NCBI RefSeq assembly: GCF_017569185.1
Contig: NZ_CP071869.1
Coordinates: 744,001-808,000 of the forward strand
Origin: Polaribacter cellanae
GTDB taxonomy: Bacteria > Bacteroidota > Bacteroidia > Flavobacteriales > Flavobacteriaceae
DNA length: 64,000 nt
Reading direction: 5' to 3'
Below the pieces are notes generated by a model. That model was not told the DNA's origin, did not search any database, and saw only the letters and a program-made list of their open reading frames with translations. A program made the translations under genes and the position numbers. Below are positions 16,567 to 24,961 of the stretch, one piece after another; within the stretch, counting starts at the first letter, position 1; each line of letters begins with the position of its first letter.

Positions 16567-16569
16567 AAG

Positions 16570-16852
16570 CAACGCCAATTTGGTGCTTGGGGCGATGTAG
16601 ATAAATTTAAAACCGGCAATAGCGAGGTAGCTTTTACAAGCAATACTACCTTATTAAACAGAGGCTATACAGGGCACGAACATTTTATAAGTGTTGGTTT
16701 AATACATATGAATGGTCGTATGTACGATGCCAAACTAGGGCGTTTTTTATCGCCTGATAATTATATACAAGAACCATTTAGTACGCAAAGTTTTAATAGA
16801 TATGGGTATGTTTGGAATAATCCGTTAAAATTTACTGATAAAAGTGGGGAGT
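16570..16852 (+). repeat. RHS core block, displaced copy
   Basis: Near-identical to 970-1251 of the main gene, with minor changes (GGCGATGTAGAT for GGCGAGGTAGAT). It is followed by the linker block at 16966-17315, so the cassette repeats the architecture of the one at 9346. Confidence 0.85.
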
Positions 16853-17854
16853 TTATAGTAGCGGCATTAATTGGGGCATTAATTAGTGTAGCTACCAATG
16901 GAATTATAAATGTAATAGAGGGAAGACCTTTCTTTCAAGGGGCAGGTTTGGCTGCTTTAACTGGCGCTATTGGTGGTGTGTTTGCTAAAGCAATAGGTAA
17001 TGCTGTAAAAGGGCTCAAAGGTATTCTTAAAGTAGGTGTACAAGCTGTAGCTCATGGGCATTTAGGTGGAATGATGTCTTTGGCTATGGGTGGTGACTAT
17101 TTTAGTGGCTTTGCTGCTGGTGCTGTTGGTTCTGCGATTGGGCATTATGCTTTAAAAGGTCTAGAACGTGTAGGTGCTAACAACTTTTGGAAAGCCGCAG
17201 GTACCATTACAGCAGGTTCTCTTTCTGGTGGTATTGGCAGTGTTATCGCTGGTGGTAAGTTTTGGGATGGCTTTAGAAATGGGGCGATTAGTACTTCTTT
17301 AAATCATGTGATGCATATGGTTAAAAATGCTGTTCAAAAAGCAAAAAGATTGGTTGTTGGAATATATGGAGCTGGAGGCGAAGGAAGTGGTGATGGCAGT
17401 ACTTTAAAAAAATATGTTGAAAATAAAGGGGGTAAGATGTTTGAATTTTACGAAGAAGGTAAGGCTTTAGATTATGTAAAAAATAATCACAATGGTAAAA
17501 GCATAGAAATTTATGGTTATAGTCGAGGAGGAAATGTAGCTATTAGTATCGTCAACAGCTTAGGTAACGCTGGAATTTATGTCAGTAGATTAGTTACTTT
17601 TGATCCACATCATTTATGGAGTGGTACTTTTAAGTTAAAACATAGGGTTGGCAAAGTTCTTAATTTTTATCAAAGAAACCCGAGAACTGGTGGAATATTA
17701 GGTTGGTGGGGTAAGAATCCATAATTGGGGTAGCCCAATTAAAGGAGGAGGAGCTTATAATGTAAATTATACTGGATTAAAAAATGTAACGCATTTAAAC
17801 ATTATTAGGTTCAGTTTAAGTGATCCACTTTATAATTCTTATAATAGTTTTTAA
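16708..17854 (+). pseudogene. Displaced RHS cassette with GxSxG lipase tip, frameshifted near its end
   Basis: The frame is open from 16567, first ATG 16708, and stops at 17724 after 338 residues. Core and shared linker (to NHVMHM) precede a tip with GIYGAGGEGSG, the nucleophile motif GYSRGG near residue 270 and VTFDPHH near residue 298, as in alpha/beta-hydrolase (phospho)lipase toxins. Near 17718 the string AATCCATAAT seems to hold one extra base: in the next frame coding continues as HNWGSPIKGGG ... NVTHLNIIRFS to TAA 17852, which would supply the expected catalytic His. The lost tail suggests an inactive allele. An immunity gene starts two bases after 17854, at the original end. Confidence 0.75.
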
Positions 17855-17856
17855 TT

Positions 17857-18222
17857 ATGAAATATAAAAATATAGTAATAGTATTTATTTTACTAAGCAT
17901 TTGTTTTATGTCATGTGTATCTAAAAAAGGAGCAATAGAAGTAAAAATTCAAGCTATAGAGGCTACTAACAATCAACCTAGGAAAAACTTAAGAGTTGAG
18001 GTTTTAAAGGTGAAAAACCCTCTATTTTCAATGAGAAGCTTTATTTTGATTCATACACTAAGAACTGATGATAAAGGCATTATTAGTTTTAAAACCAATG
18101 AAAAAGGAAATTATAGTATTCGTTTTTACAGAGATACAAGACCTGCTGTTCCTTTTTATTGGATTGATACTTTAAATGTGAAAGATTTAAAAGAAGATAA
18201 GTTTTTTAGGTTAAGTTGGTGA
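17857..18222 (+). CDS. Lipoprotein immunity protein for the lipase tip
   Basis: 121 residues. The signal VFILLSICFMSC has a lipobox Cys near residue 20. The mature part (EVKIQAIEATN ... TDDKGIISFKTNEKGNYSIRFY) looks like a small beta-sandwich of the carboxypeptidase-regulatory/transthyretin type; this is a pattern judgement. It starts two bases after the repaired toxin stop at 17854, which supports the frameshift reading of the toxin. It is the last gene of the array. Confidence 0.7.
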   Translation: MKYKNIVIVFILLSICFMSCVSKKGAIEVKIQAIEATNNQPRKNLRVEVLKVKNPLFSMRSFILIHTLRTDDKGIISFKTNEKGNYSIRFYRDTRPAVPFYWIDTLNVKDLKEDKFFRLSW

Positions 18223-18364
18223 AAAATATTTTTTGAGTTATATAATAGGGAAGTTTTAATTATCTTATAGTCGAGATACTAACAGGTGTAAAATTTTGTT
18301 TATCAGTAATTTAAAACATAACCATGTATTGTGAATTTCGAGCAGAATTTAAATTTATATTAAA

Positions 18365-18392
18365 AAAGCTCAAGTTTTAAAACTAGAGCTTT
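18365..18392. terminator. Hairpin terminator at the end of the RHS array
   Basis: AAAGCTC-A-AGTTTT pairs with AAAACT-A-GAGCTTT, almost a complete palindrome, with A and T runs on both sides. It lies between the convergent immunity gene (ending 18222) and typA (ending 18460), so it can serve both strands. Confidence 0.7.
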
Positions 18393-18459
18393 ATATATTT
18401 ATAATTATTTAATTACCAATATTCTGAAGCAATCAATATTAAGAAATTGCAACTATTTC

Positions 18460-20232
18460 TTATCCTTTAAAGTTTATTTTACGCATTCGTAAACTTTCTG
18501 GAGTAACTTCTAAATACTCGTCTTCTTTAATATATTCCATATTTTCTTCCAAAGAAAAATCTACTTTTGGTGCAATTTTCATAGCATCGTCTGTACCAGA
18601 TTTACGCATATTTGTTAATTGTTTTCCTTTAATTAAGTTTACAGCTAAGTCTGAGTCCTTACTATTTTCTCCAATTACTTGACCAATATAAATTTCTTGA
18701 TTGATATCTATAAAGAAACGACCTCTATCTTGTAAACGGTTTAATGCGTACGCAGTTGCTTTACCAGCTGCAGAAGAAACAATTGCTCCTTTTACATCTT
18801 CTGTAAAGTCTCCTTTGTAAGGTCCGTATTCAGAAAAACGATGGTTTATAATTGCTGTACCAGCTGTTGCTGTTAAAATTCTGTTTCTTAAACCAATTAA
18901 TCCACGAGAAGGAATCGAAAATTCTAAATGCTGTAAATCTCCTTTTGGCTCCATAATTAGTAAATCTCCTTTTCTAAGAGAAACTAAATTAATTGCTTTA
19001 GAAGCTGCTTCTTCAGGAACATCGATAGACAATGTTTCCATTGGCTCGTGTTTCTTACCATCGATTTCTTTTAAAATTACTTGTGGTCTTCCCACTTGTA
19101 ATTCATATCCTTCTCTACGCATTGTTTCGATTAATACAGATAAGTGTAGCACTCCACGTCCAAAAACGTTAAATTTATCTTCAGAATCTGTAGTTTCTAC
19201 CCTTAATGCTAAGTTTTTCTCTAATTCTTTAAACAGCCTGTCTCTTAAGTGACGAGATGTTACGTATTTACCTTCTTTACCAAAAAATGGAGAGTTATTA
19301 ATTGTAAATAACATACTCATGGTAGGTTGGTCGATCTCTGTTCTTGGTAATGCTTCTGGATTTTCTAAATCTGCAATTGTATCTCCAATTTCGAAACCTT
19401 CTACACCAGTAATTGCACAAATATCTCCACAAGGAACTTTGTTTACTTGAGCTTTACCCATTCCTTCGAATACGTGTAATTCTTTAATTCTAACTTTTTT
19501 GGTAGAACCATCTGCCTTACATAACATGTAATCTTTACCTGCTTCTAAATCTCCTCTAAACACTCGTCCAATAGCAATTCTTCCTGTAAAAGAAGAAAAA
19601 TCTAAAGAAGTAATTTGCATTTGTGGTGTTCCTTCGTTGTATTTTGTTGCTGGAATCGATTCGATAACAGCATCTAATAATGGAACGATGTTATCTGTTT
19701 CGTTTTTCCAATCTGTAGACATCCAATTATTCTTTGCAGAACCATAAATAGTTGTAAAATCTAATTGTTCTTCAGTTGCTTCTAAAGCGAACATTAAATC
19801 AAATACTTTTTCGTGAACGATATCTGGTGTACAGTTTTCTTTATCTACTTTGTTAACAACCACAATTGGTGTTAAACCTAATTCTAAAGCTTTACCTAAT
19901 ACAAAACGAGTTTGTGGCATTGGCCCTTCGAATGCATCTACTAATAACAAAACACCATCTGCCATTTTTAATACTCGTTCTACTTCTCCACCAAAATCGG
20001 CGTGACCAGGAGTATCTATAACATTAATTTTTGTGTTTTTATAGGTAACAGAAACGTTTTTAGAGAGAATTGTAATTCCTCTTTCACGCTCTAAATCGTT
20101 ATTATCTAACAATAAATCTGTACGTTCTTTACGTTCGTCTAAAACTTTTGCTTGGTCTATTATTTTATCTACCAAAGTTGTTTTTCCGTGATCTACGTGA
20201 GCAATAATTGCGATGTTTCTAATTTCGTGCAT
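18460..20232 (-). CDS. typA: Ribosome-associated translational GTPase BipA/TypA
   Basis: 590 residues, full length for the family. GTPase motifs are in order: AHVDHGKTT (G1, about residue 10), the switch region [20 protein letters not shown] (G3) and NKVD (G4). EF-G-like domains and the BipA-specific C-terminus ([20 protein letters not shown]) follow. TypA binds the ribosome and helps 50S assembly and growth under cold or stress. The start ATG lies 23 bases downstream of a -7 box at 20255-20262 on the minus strand. It is a single gene, convergent with the RHS array. Confidence 0.95.
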   Translation of the reverse strand: MHEIRNIAIIAHVDHGKTTLVDKIIDQAKVLDERKERTDLLLDNNDLERERGITILSKNVSVTYKNTKINVIDTPGHADFGGEVERVLKMADGVLLLVDAFEGPMPQTRFVLGKALELGLTPIVVVNKVDKENCTPDIVHEKVFDLMFALEATEEQLDFTTIYGSAKNNWMSTDWKNETDNIVPLLDAVIESIPATKYNEGTPQMQITSLDFSSFTGRIAIGRVFRGDLEAGKDYMLCKADGSTKKVRIKELHVFEGMGKAQVNKVPCGDICAITGVEGFEIGDTIADLENPEALPRTEIDQPTMSMLFTINNSPFFGKEGKYVTSRHLRDRLFKELEKNLALRVETTDSEDKFNVFGRGVLHLSVLIETMRREGYELQVGRPQVILKEIDGKKHEPMETLSIDVPEEAASKAINLVSLRKGDLLIMEPKGDLQHLEFSIPSRGLIGLRNRILTATAGTAIINHRFSEYGPYKGDFTEDVKGAIVSSAAGKATAYALNRLQDRGRFFIDINQEIYIGQVIGENSKDSDLAVNLIKGKQLTNMRKSGTDDAMKIAPKVDFSLEENMEYIKEDEYLEVTPESLRMRKINFKG

Positions 20233-20532
20233 TTGTACTTTCTTAAATTTCGTGCAAAAGTAGTTGTTTCTAAATAATTTAAACGATTTCTACCAATTTA
20301 TTTTTTTATTGTAATTTTTGATTTATAGAAATGATTGTTGTTTGACAACAATTTAAAAGATTTTTTATAAAAAGCTAAGTTTCTAAATAATAGATTAAGC
20401 TTGTAAAAATGTACATAAGTGTCTCGAAGTTTCGAAAGAAACAAAAGCACAAAGTAATCTACAAATAAAGATTTAAAGCCTTTTTACTACCTTTAATAAA
20501 GCTCTAAATGTAACCTTTAAGAAACGCCCAAA
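20233..20532. other. Intergenic region between typA and the LETM1-like gene
   Basis: 300 bases without a gene. It holds the typA -7 box and a short inverted repeat ATTGTTG-TTTGA-CAACAAT (20334-20352) of unknown role. Nothing else is recognised. Confidence 0.5.
20255..20262 (-). promoter_or_regulatory. Bacteroidetes -7 box of typA
   Basis: The minus strand reads TACTTTTG, a match to TAnnTTTG, 23 bases before the typA ATG. No clear -33 TTG is visible. Confidence 0.45.
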
Positions 20533-20826
20533 TTATACCTTATTATCTGGAAGATCTCTAAATGCAGATGGTAAAATATCTGGAATTAATTTTATTAAAA
20601 GTGGCAATAATAATGCGCCACCAGGAAGCAAAAATACGGTTAAAGCTGGTATTGCTTTACAAATATCTAACATTTGAATTCGTATTTTTAACTTCTCTTC
20701 TACTGTTAATTGTGTATGTGTCGCTTTTTTAATTAAAGCCATCGCTTCTTTACTCTGAAGTAACTCTTGGTGTAACCTCAATTTATTTTTGTGTAGTAAA
20801 ATTTTAATTTCTTCTACAGTTTTCAT
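20533..20826 (-). CDS. Short LETM1-like protein
   Basis: 97 residues. The C-terminal half reads IPALTVFLLPGGALLLPLLI followed by KLIPDILPSAF, the hydrophobic signature of the LETM1 domain (mitochondrial ion-exchange proteins). Here it is a stand-alone small protein with a helical, Lys-rich N-terminal half. Its ATG overlaps the stop of proline dehydrogenase by one base (TAATG), so the two are translated together. The bacterial function is unknown; the role in proline use is inferred only from the coupling. Confidence 0.7.
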   Translation of the reverse strand: MKTVEEIKILLHKNKLRLHQELLQSKEAMALIKKATHTQLTVEEKLKIRIQMLDICKAIPALTVFLLPGGALLLPLLIKLIPDILPSAFRDLPDNKV

Positions 20827-21989
20827 TATAATTTCCTACGTTTTCTTTCTGTTTTAATTAAATTTAGCTCTCTACTTGTTTGTCCTGCAACCGAAGTATT
20901 TTCTTCTGCACGTCTTATTAGATAAGGCATAACATCTCTTACAGGACCAAATGGAAGGTATTTTGCAACATTGTATCCTTGGTCGGCCAAATTATAACTA
21001 ATATGATCGCTCATACCAAATAACTGACCAAACCAAAGCCTTTTGTCGTCTTTTTTTATTGCGAATTTGGTTGCTAAATCCATTACTAAATAGGAACTTT
21101 CTTCGTTATGAGTTCCTGCGAAAAGTGCCATTTTTTTGTGCTCCATCATATATTCGATGGCTTTATCGTAATTGATATCTGTTGCTGCTTTATTTTCGCA
21201 AATTGGAGATGGATATCCTTTTTCCTCTGCTCTTTCTCTTTCTTTTTCCATATAAGCGCCACGAACAACTTTCATACCAATATGAAATCCTTTTTGATGT
21301 GCTTTTTGGTGTAAGTCTTTTAAATATTCCAAACGATCGTGTCTATACATTTGAAGTGTATTAAAAACAATTGCCTTTTCTTTATTATAAATTTCCATTA
21401 AATCTTCGATAAGATCGTCTGCCGCTTTTTGCATCCAACTTTCTTCTGCATCTATTAATAAAGGTACATCTTTTTTTACAGCCGCTTTACACACTTTATG
21501 ATAGCGATTAATTACTCTCTCCCACTCTGCTTGCTCTTCTTGTGTAAGTTCTTTTTCTTCAGATATTTTTTGATATAATGCAAAACGCCCAAATCCAGTT
21601 GGTTTAAAAACGGCATATGGAATGGAATTCCTTTCTTCACAAAAATTTACAATTTTTAAAATTTTTTCTAAAGCACCATCGAAACTAACCTCTTTATCTT
21701 GCCCTTCTACAGAATAGTCTAAAACACTATGTACACTACCATTATTATACATATTATCGATAATTGGCAAGCAATCTTCTTCTGTTACTCCACCACAAAA
21801 ATGATCGAAAACAGTAGAACGAATTAAACCTTCTATGGGCAAATGTGCCTTTAAAGCAAAGTTGGTTATTACACTACCAATTTTAACCATTGGCTGACTT
21901 TGAATCATTTTAAAAAGAAAATAAGCACGTTCTAATTGAGAATCTGTTTTTAAAGCAAAAGCTACTTTTGTATTATCGAAAAGTTTCAT
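20826..21989 (-). CDS. Proline dehydrogenase
   Basis: 387 residues, a monofunctional PRODH (FAD-linked proline oxidation to pyrroline-5-carboxylate, feeding electrons to the respiratory chain). Family signatures: YAVFKPTGFGR, LLIDAEESW, NTLQMYRHDRL, GMKVVRGAYMEKER and, near the C-terminus, WFGQLFGMSDHISYNLA and YLPFGPVRDVMPYLIRRAEE. The size fits the eukaryote-like PRODH of Bacteroidetes. It is the first gene of a two-gene unit with the LETM1-like protein, divergent from aroB. A TATCTTTG -7 box lies 19-26 bases before the ATG. Confidence 0.93.
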   Translation of the reverse strand: MKLFDNTKVAFALKTDSQLERAYFLFKMIQSQPMVKIGSVITNFALKAHLPIEGLIRSTVFDHFCGGVTEEDCLPIIDNMYNNGSVHSVLDYSVEGQDKEVSFDGALEKILKIVNFCEERNSIPYAVFKPTGFGRFALYQKISEEKELTQEEQAEWERVINRYHKVCKAAVKKDVPLLIDAEESWMQKAADDLIEDLMEIYNKEKAIVFNTLQMYRHDRLEYLKDLHQKAHQKGFHIGMKVVRGAYMEKERERAEEKGYPSPICENKAATDINYDKAIEYMMEHKKMALFAGTHNEESSYLVMDLATKFAIKKDDKRLWFGQLFGMSDHISYNLADQGYNVAKYLPFGPVRDVMPYLIRRAEENTSVAGQTSRELNLIKTERKRRKL

Positions 21990-22007
21990 TCAGTAATATT
22001 TATAGAA

Positions 22008-22015
22008 CAAAGATA
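22008..22015 (-). promoter_or_regulatory. -7 box of the proline dehydrogenase operon
   Basis: The minus strand reads TATCTTTG (TAnnTTTG), 19 bases upstream of the start codon. The whole divergent region with aroB is only 86 bases. Confidence 0.5.
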
Positions 22016-22075
22016 GTTTAAGACTACAAATAATTCAATAATTTCTACTTAATTTGCATCTTTAATATTTATAAA

Positions 22076-23134
22076 ATGAAATCCATACAAGCAATTAACT
22101 ATCCTGTTCATTTTCAGGATAAAGCATATAAAAAAATCTCTAATTTAATTTCTAAAAACAATTACTCTACACTCTTTATTTTGGTTGATGAGAATACTTT
22201 TGAGCACTGTTATCCGAAATTTATATCAAATTTAGCTACAAATAAGAAAATTGAAGTGATAGAAATCGAATCTGGAGAAATCAATAAAAATATAGAAACC
22301 TGTATTGGTGTTTGGAATGCAATTACCGAACTTGGTGGAGATCGTAAGAGTTTATTAATTACTTTAGGTGGTGGTGTTATTACAGATTTAGGTGGTTTTG
22401 TAGCTTCTTGTTTTAAACGTGGAATCGATTTTGTTAACATTCCAACTACATTGTTATCTATGGTTGATGCTTCTGTTGGTGGAAAAACTGGTGTAGATTT
22501 AGGTGTTTTAAAAAACCAAATTGGGTTATTTTCGAACCCAGAATTGGTTTTGGTTGATGTGGATTTTTTAACAACAGTTACAGAGCGAGAAATAAAATCT
22601 GGAATGGCAGAAATTATTAAATATGGCGTTACTTATGATGCTAAACTATTTAATGAAATAAAGAGAAATAAAGGACTACATATCAAAGATTTAATATTTA
22701 GATCTATTGAAATTAAAAATGAAGTTGTTTTACAAGATCCTAAAGAAAAAAACTTACGTAAAATATTAAATTTCGGACATACCATTGGACATGCAATTGA
22801 GTCTTTTTACCTAGAATCCGAAGATAAAGAAAACCTAACTCATGGCGAATCTATTGCTATTGGTATGGTGTGTGAAAGTTATATTTCTAACAAACTTTTA
22901 AATTTTCCTGAAGAAAAATTAAACGAAATTAAAGAGGTTGTTTTGTCTATTTATGATAAAGTACATCTTTTAAAAGAAGATTTCGCTAAAATTATGGAAT
23001 TATTAAAACACGATAAGAAAAACATAAATGGACAGGTAAATTTCGTGCTTTTAAATGACTATGAAAACCATAAATTAGACTGTAAAGTTTCTGAAGAGCT
23101 AATTGTGGAGAGTATGGAGTTTTATAATTCTTAA
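22076..23134 (+). CDS. aroB: 3-dehydroquinate synthase
   Basis: 352 residues, full length. It converts DAHP to 3-dehydroquinate, the second step of the shikimate pathway. Seen in order: the NAD-binding GGGVITDLGGFVAS (about residue 98), NIPTTLLSMVDASVGGKTGVD, KSGMAEIIKYG, then the metal-binding GHTIGHAIE (about 235) and HGESIAIGM (about 255). The start ATG is close behind the divergent proline dehydrogenase. It is followed by a heptamer repeat array and a bidirectional terminator. Confidence 0.95.
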   Translation: MKSIQAINYPVHFQDKAYKKISNLISKNNYSTLFILVDENTFEHCYPKFISNLATNKKIEVIEIESGEINKNIETCIGVWNAITELGGDRKSLLITLGGGVITDLGGFVASCFKRGIDFVNIPTTLLSMVDASVGGKTGVDLGVLKNQIGLFSNPELVLVDVDFLTTVTEREIKSGMAEIIKYGVTYDAKLFNEIKRNKGLHIKDLIFRSIEIKNEVVLQDPKEKNLRKILNFGHTIGHAIESFYLESEDKENLTHGESIAIGMVCESYISNKLLNFPEEKLNEIKEVVLSIYDKVHLLKEDFAKIMELLKHDKKNINGQVNFVLLNDYENHKLDCKVSEELIVESMEFYNS

Positions 23135-23139
23135 AAATA

Positions 23140-23280
23140 ACTTATGACTTATAACTTATGACTTATGACTTATGACTTATGACTTATGACTTATGACTTA
23201 TGACTTATGACTTATGACTTATGACTTATGACTTATGACTTATGACTTATGACTTATGACTTATGACTTATGACTTATGA
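23140..23280. repeat. Heptanucleotide tandem array ACTTATG, about 20 copies
   Basis: Twenty units of ACTTATG run for 141 bases; the second is varied (ACTTATA), the rest perfect. The array sits just after aroB and just before a terminator hairpin. Related heptamer arrays lie at 38895-38943 (TCTTATG) and 44143-44164 (CGTAAGA). Copy number is likely variable between strains. Confidence 0.95.
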
Positions 23281-23316
23281 CAAAATTGAAAAATAATTGG
23301 AATATATCAAATAAAA

Positions 23317-23358
23317 AAGGAGAATTAATTTAAAATTAATTCTCCTTTTTTATGTTGC
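23317..23358. terminator. Bidirectional terminator between aroB and the cold-shock gene
   Basis: AAAAAAGGAGAATTAATTT pairs with AAATTAATTCTCCTTTTTT, a long perfect hairpin with A and T tails, placed between two convergent genes. Confidence 0.85.
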
Positions 23359-23416
23359 TTGCTAAAAACGAGTTCTTTTCATTTATTTTAAACAAGCTCT
23401 CAAAATTTATTTTCAG

Positions 23417-23869
23417 TTAAATTCTCTTCACTTTAACAGCATTCATACCACGCATTCCTTTCTCTAATTCGAATGAAACTTTATCGTTTTCTCCAATTTC
23501 ATCAATTAAACCACTTACGTGCGTAAAGTATTTTTCGTTATTTTCTGTATCGATAATAAAACCGAAACCTTTAGAAGTGTCAAAAAAAGATACTTTTCCT
23601 TTTCTAACAGGATCTTCTTCTGGTAAATCTTCTTTTTTAGTTACAGAAATTTCTATGTCTTCTAACTCAACTTCTACTTTTAATTCTGGATCTGGTGGAG
23701 TATCTGTTAAATTTCCATTATGATCTACATAGGCAAACTGAATTCCAGTAGACCCATTTTCTTCTTTTTCGGCTTTTCTAGCCTCCATCTTCTTCTGCTT
23801 ATCTAAACGCTTTTTTAAACGTTTCTTTTCTTTTTCACTTTTACTAAATGTTTGTTGCGATTTTGCCAT
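23417..23869 (-). CDS. Cold-shock-domain protein with basic coiled N-terminus
   Basis: 150 residues. The N-terminal third is a highly charged Lys/Glu helix (EKEKKRLKKRLDKQKKM), followed by an acidic linker and a C-terminal cold-shock domain (GKVSFFDTSKGFGFI, with RNP1-like KGFGFI near residue 105, then YFTHVSGL). Such proteins bind single-stranded RNA/DNA and act as RNA chaperones. The extended form is common in Bacteroidetes. It is a single gene, convergent with aroB. Confidence 0.88.
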   Translation of the reverse strand: MAKSQQTFSKSEKEKKRLKKRLDKQKKMEARKAEKEENGSTGIQFAYVDHNGNLTDTPPDPELKVEVELEDIEISVTKKEDLPEEDPVRKGKVSFFDTSKGFGFIIDTENNEKYFTHVSGLIDEIGENDKVSFELEKGMRGMNAVKVKRI

Positions 23870-24247
23870 TAAATTTTAAATAGATTTTTTATTAAGAATT
23901 TGTGTAAGTTGAAAATAAATTCAAAAAAAAATCTACTTTAAACAACAAAATATTATCAAGGAGATATTCTCTACACATTACAAAGATAGTACAAATTTAA
24001 TTTTTTTCAAAATAAAGCTTTGGTAGATATTTTAATTTTTGTAATTATTTAAAAAATAGAAAACACACCTACTTTTTTTAGTATATGCAAAATGCATCTT
24101 TAAACTATACAATTGTAAAACACAAAGTTCTTTTGGTATAACCATATACAATCATTACAAGTTTTGTAAAACTAAAAATCTTTTCTTATGCTTGGAAACT
24201 AAATAATGTTAATAAATCATTAATTTATTAGTATTATTTTCTTTTTC

Positions 24248-24262
24248 AATAGTATTACTATT
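24248..24262. promoter_or_regulatory. Palindromic operator before the TetR gene
   Basis: AATAGTATTACTATT is a perfect palindrome with 7-base arms that directly abuts the -7 box. The position is right for autorepression by the TetR protein encoded next. A related partial word (TTAGTATTATTTT) lies just upstream. Confidence 0.55.
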
Positions 24263-24269
24263 ATATTTG
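24262..24269 (+). promoter_or_regulatory. -7 box of the export operon
   Basis: TATATTTG fits TAnnTTTG, 19 bases before ATG 24288. It overlaps the TTG at 24267 and so argues against that codon as the start. Confidence 0.55.
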
Positions 24270-24287
24270 CAATCAAATATTTTTACT

Positions 24288-24959
24288 ATGAAAAATTTAT
24301 TATCTGTTTTAAAAATTTCTGTTCCTGATAAAATTTATATCAAAGACCCAGAAACATCCGATTTAGGAAGGCGAATTGTAGAACATAGTATTTTATTAAT
24401 TAACAAAATTGGTTTTGAAAGCTTTACATTTAAAAAGTTAGGAGCTAAAATTGGATCCAATGAGAGTTCTATTTACAGATATTTCGAAAGCAAACACAAA
24501 CTACTACTCTATCTTTCTTCTTGGTATTGGGCTTGGTTAGAATATAAATTAGTTTTAGAAACTTTTAGTATTTCTAATACTGAACAAAAGTTAGAAAAAG
24601 CTATTGTAACAGTAACAGAAACTGTAAAAGACGATAGTAAATACTCTCACATTAACGAACCAATTCTATACAAAATTATTGTAAATGAAAGTTCTAAATC
24701 TTTTTTAACCAAAGAAGTAGATTATAAAAACAAAGAAGGGTACTTCGAAATTTACAAAAGACTTATTTCTCGTTTAAACGAAATGATATTGGCTGTTAAA
24801 CCCGACTATAAATTTGGTTTAAGTTTGGCAAGTACAATTTTAGAAGGTGGTTTGCATCAGCATTTTTTGCAAGAACATTTTCCATCAATTACCAATTCTA
24901 AAAAAAATAACACACCCACGAAATTTTTTGTTCATTTAGCTAAAACTGCTTTACAGTAA
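24288..24959 (+). CDS. TetR/AcrR-family regulator of the export operon
   Basis: 223 residues from ATG 24288; a TTG at 24267 extends the frame but lies inside the -7 box. The N-terminal HTH reads RIVEHSILLINKIGFESFTF ... LGAKIGSNESSIYRYFESKHKLL, the typical TetR DNA-binding pattern with YRYF. The C-terminal ligand domain is diverged. Two bases separate it from the ABC gene, so it leads an operon with ABC, HlyD and TolC parts. A palindrome at its promoter suggests self-repression, relieved by an unknown ligand. Confidence 0.88.
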   Translation: MKNLLSVLKISVPDKIYIKDPETSDLGRRIVEHSILLINKIGFESFTFKKLGAKIGSNESSIYRYFESKHKLLLYLSSWYWAWLEYKLVLETFSISNTEQKLEKAIVTVTETVKDDSKYSHINEPILYKIIVNESSKSFLTKEVDYKNKEGYFEIYKRLISRLNEMILAVKPDYKFGLSLASTILEGGLHQHFLQEHFPSITNSKKNNTPTKFFVHLAKTALQ

Positions 24960-24961
24960 AT

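Larger units (their letters stand above)
23870..24287. other. Intergenic region before the TetR-led export operon
   Basis: 418 bases, very AT-rich. It contains the likely 5' region of the cold-shock gene on the minus strand and, at the right end, the TetR operator and -7 box. Nothing else is recognised. Confidence 0.5.

Noticed and set aside
23140..23280. CRISPR-like array
   Set aside because: Units are 7 bases in perfect tandem without spacers; this is a microsatellite-type repeat.
24267..24287. TTG start for the first TetR gene
   Set aside because: It falls within the -7 box; ATG 24288 gives the usual length.
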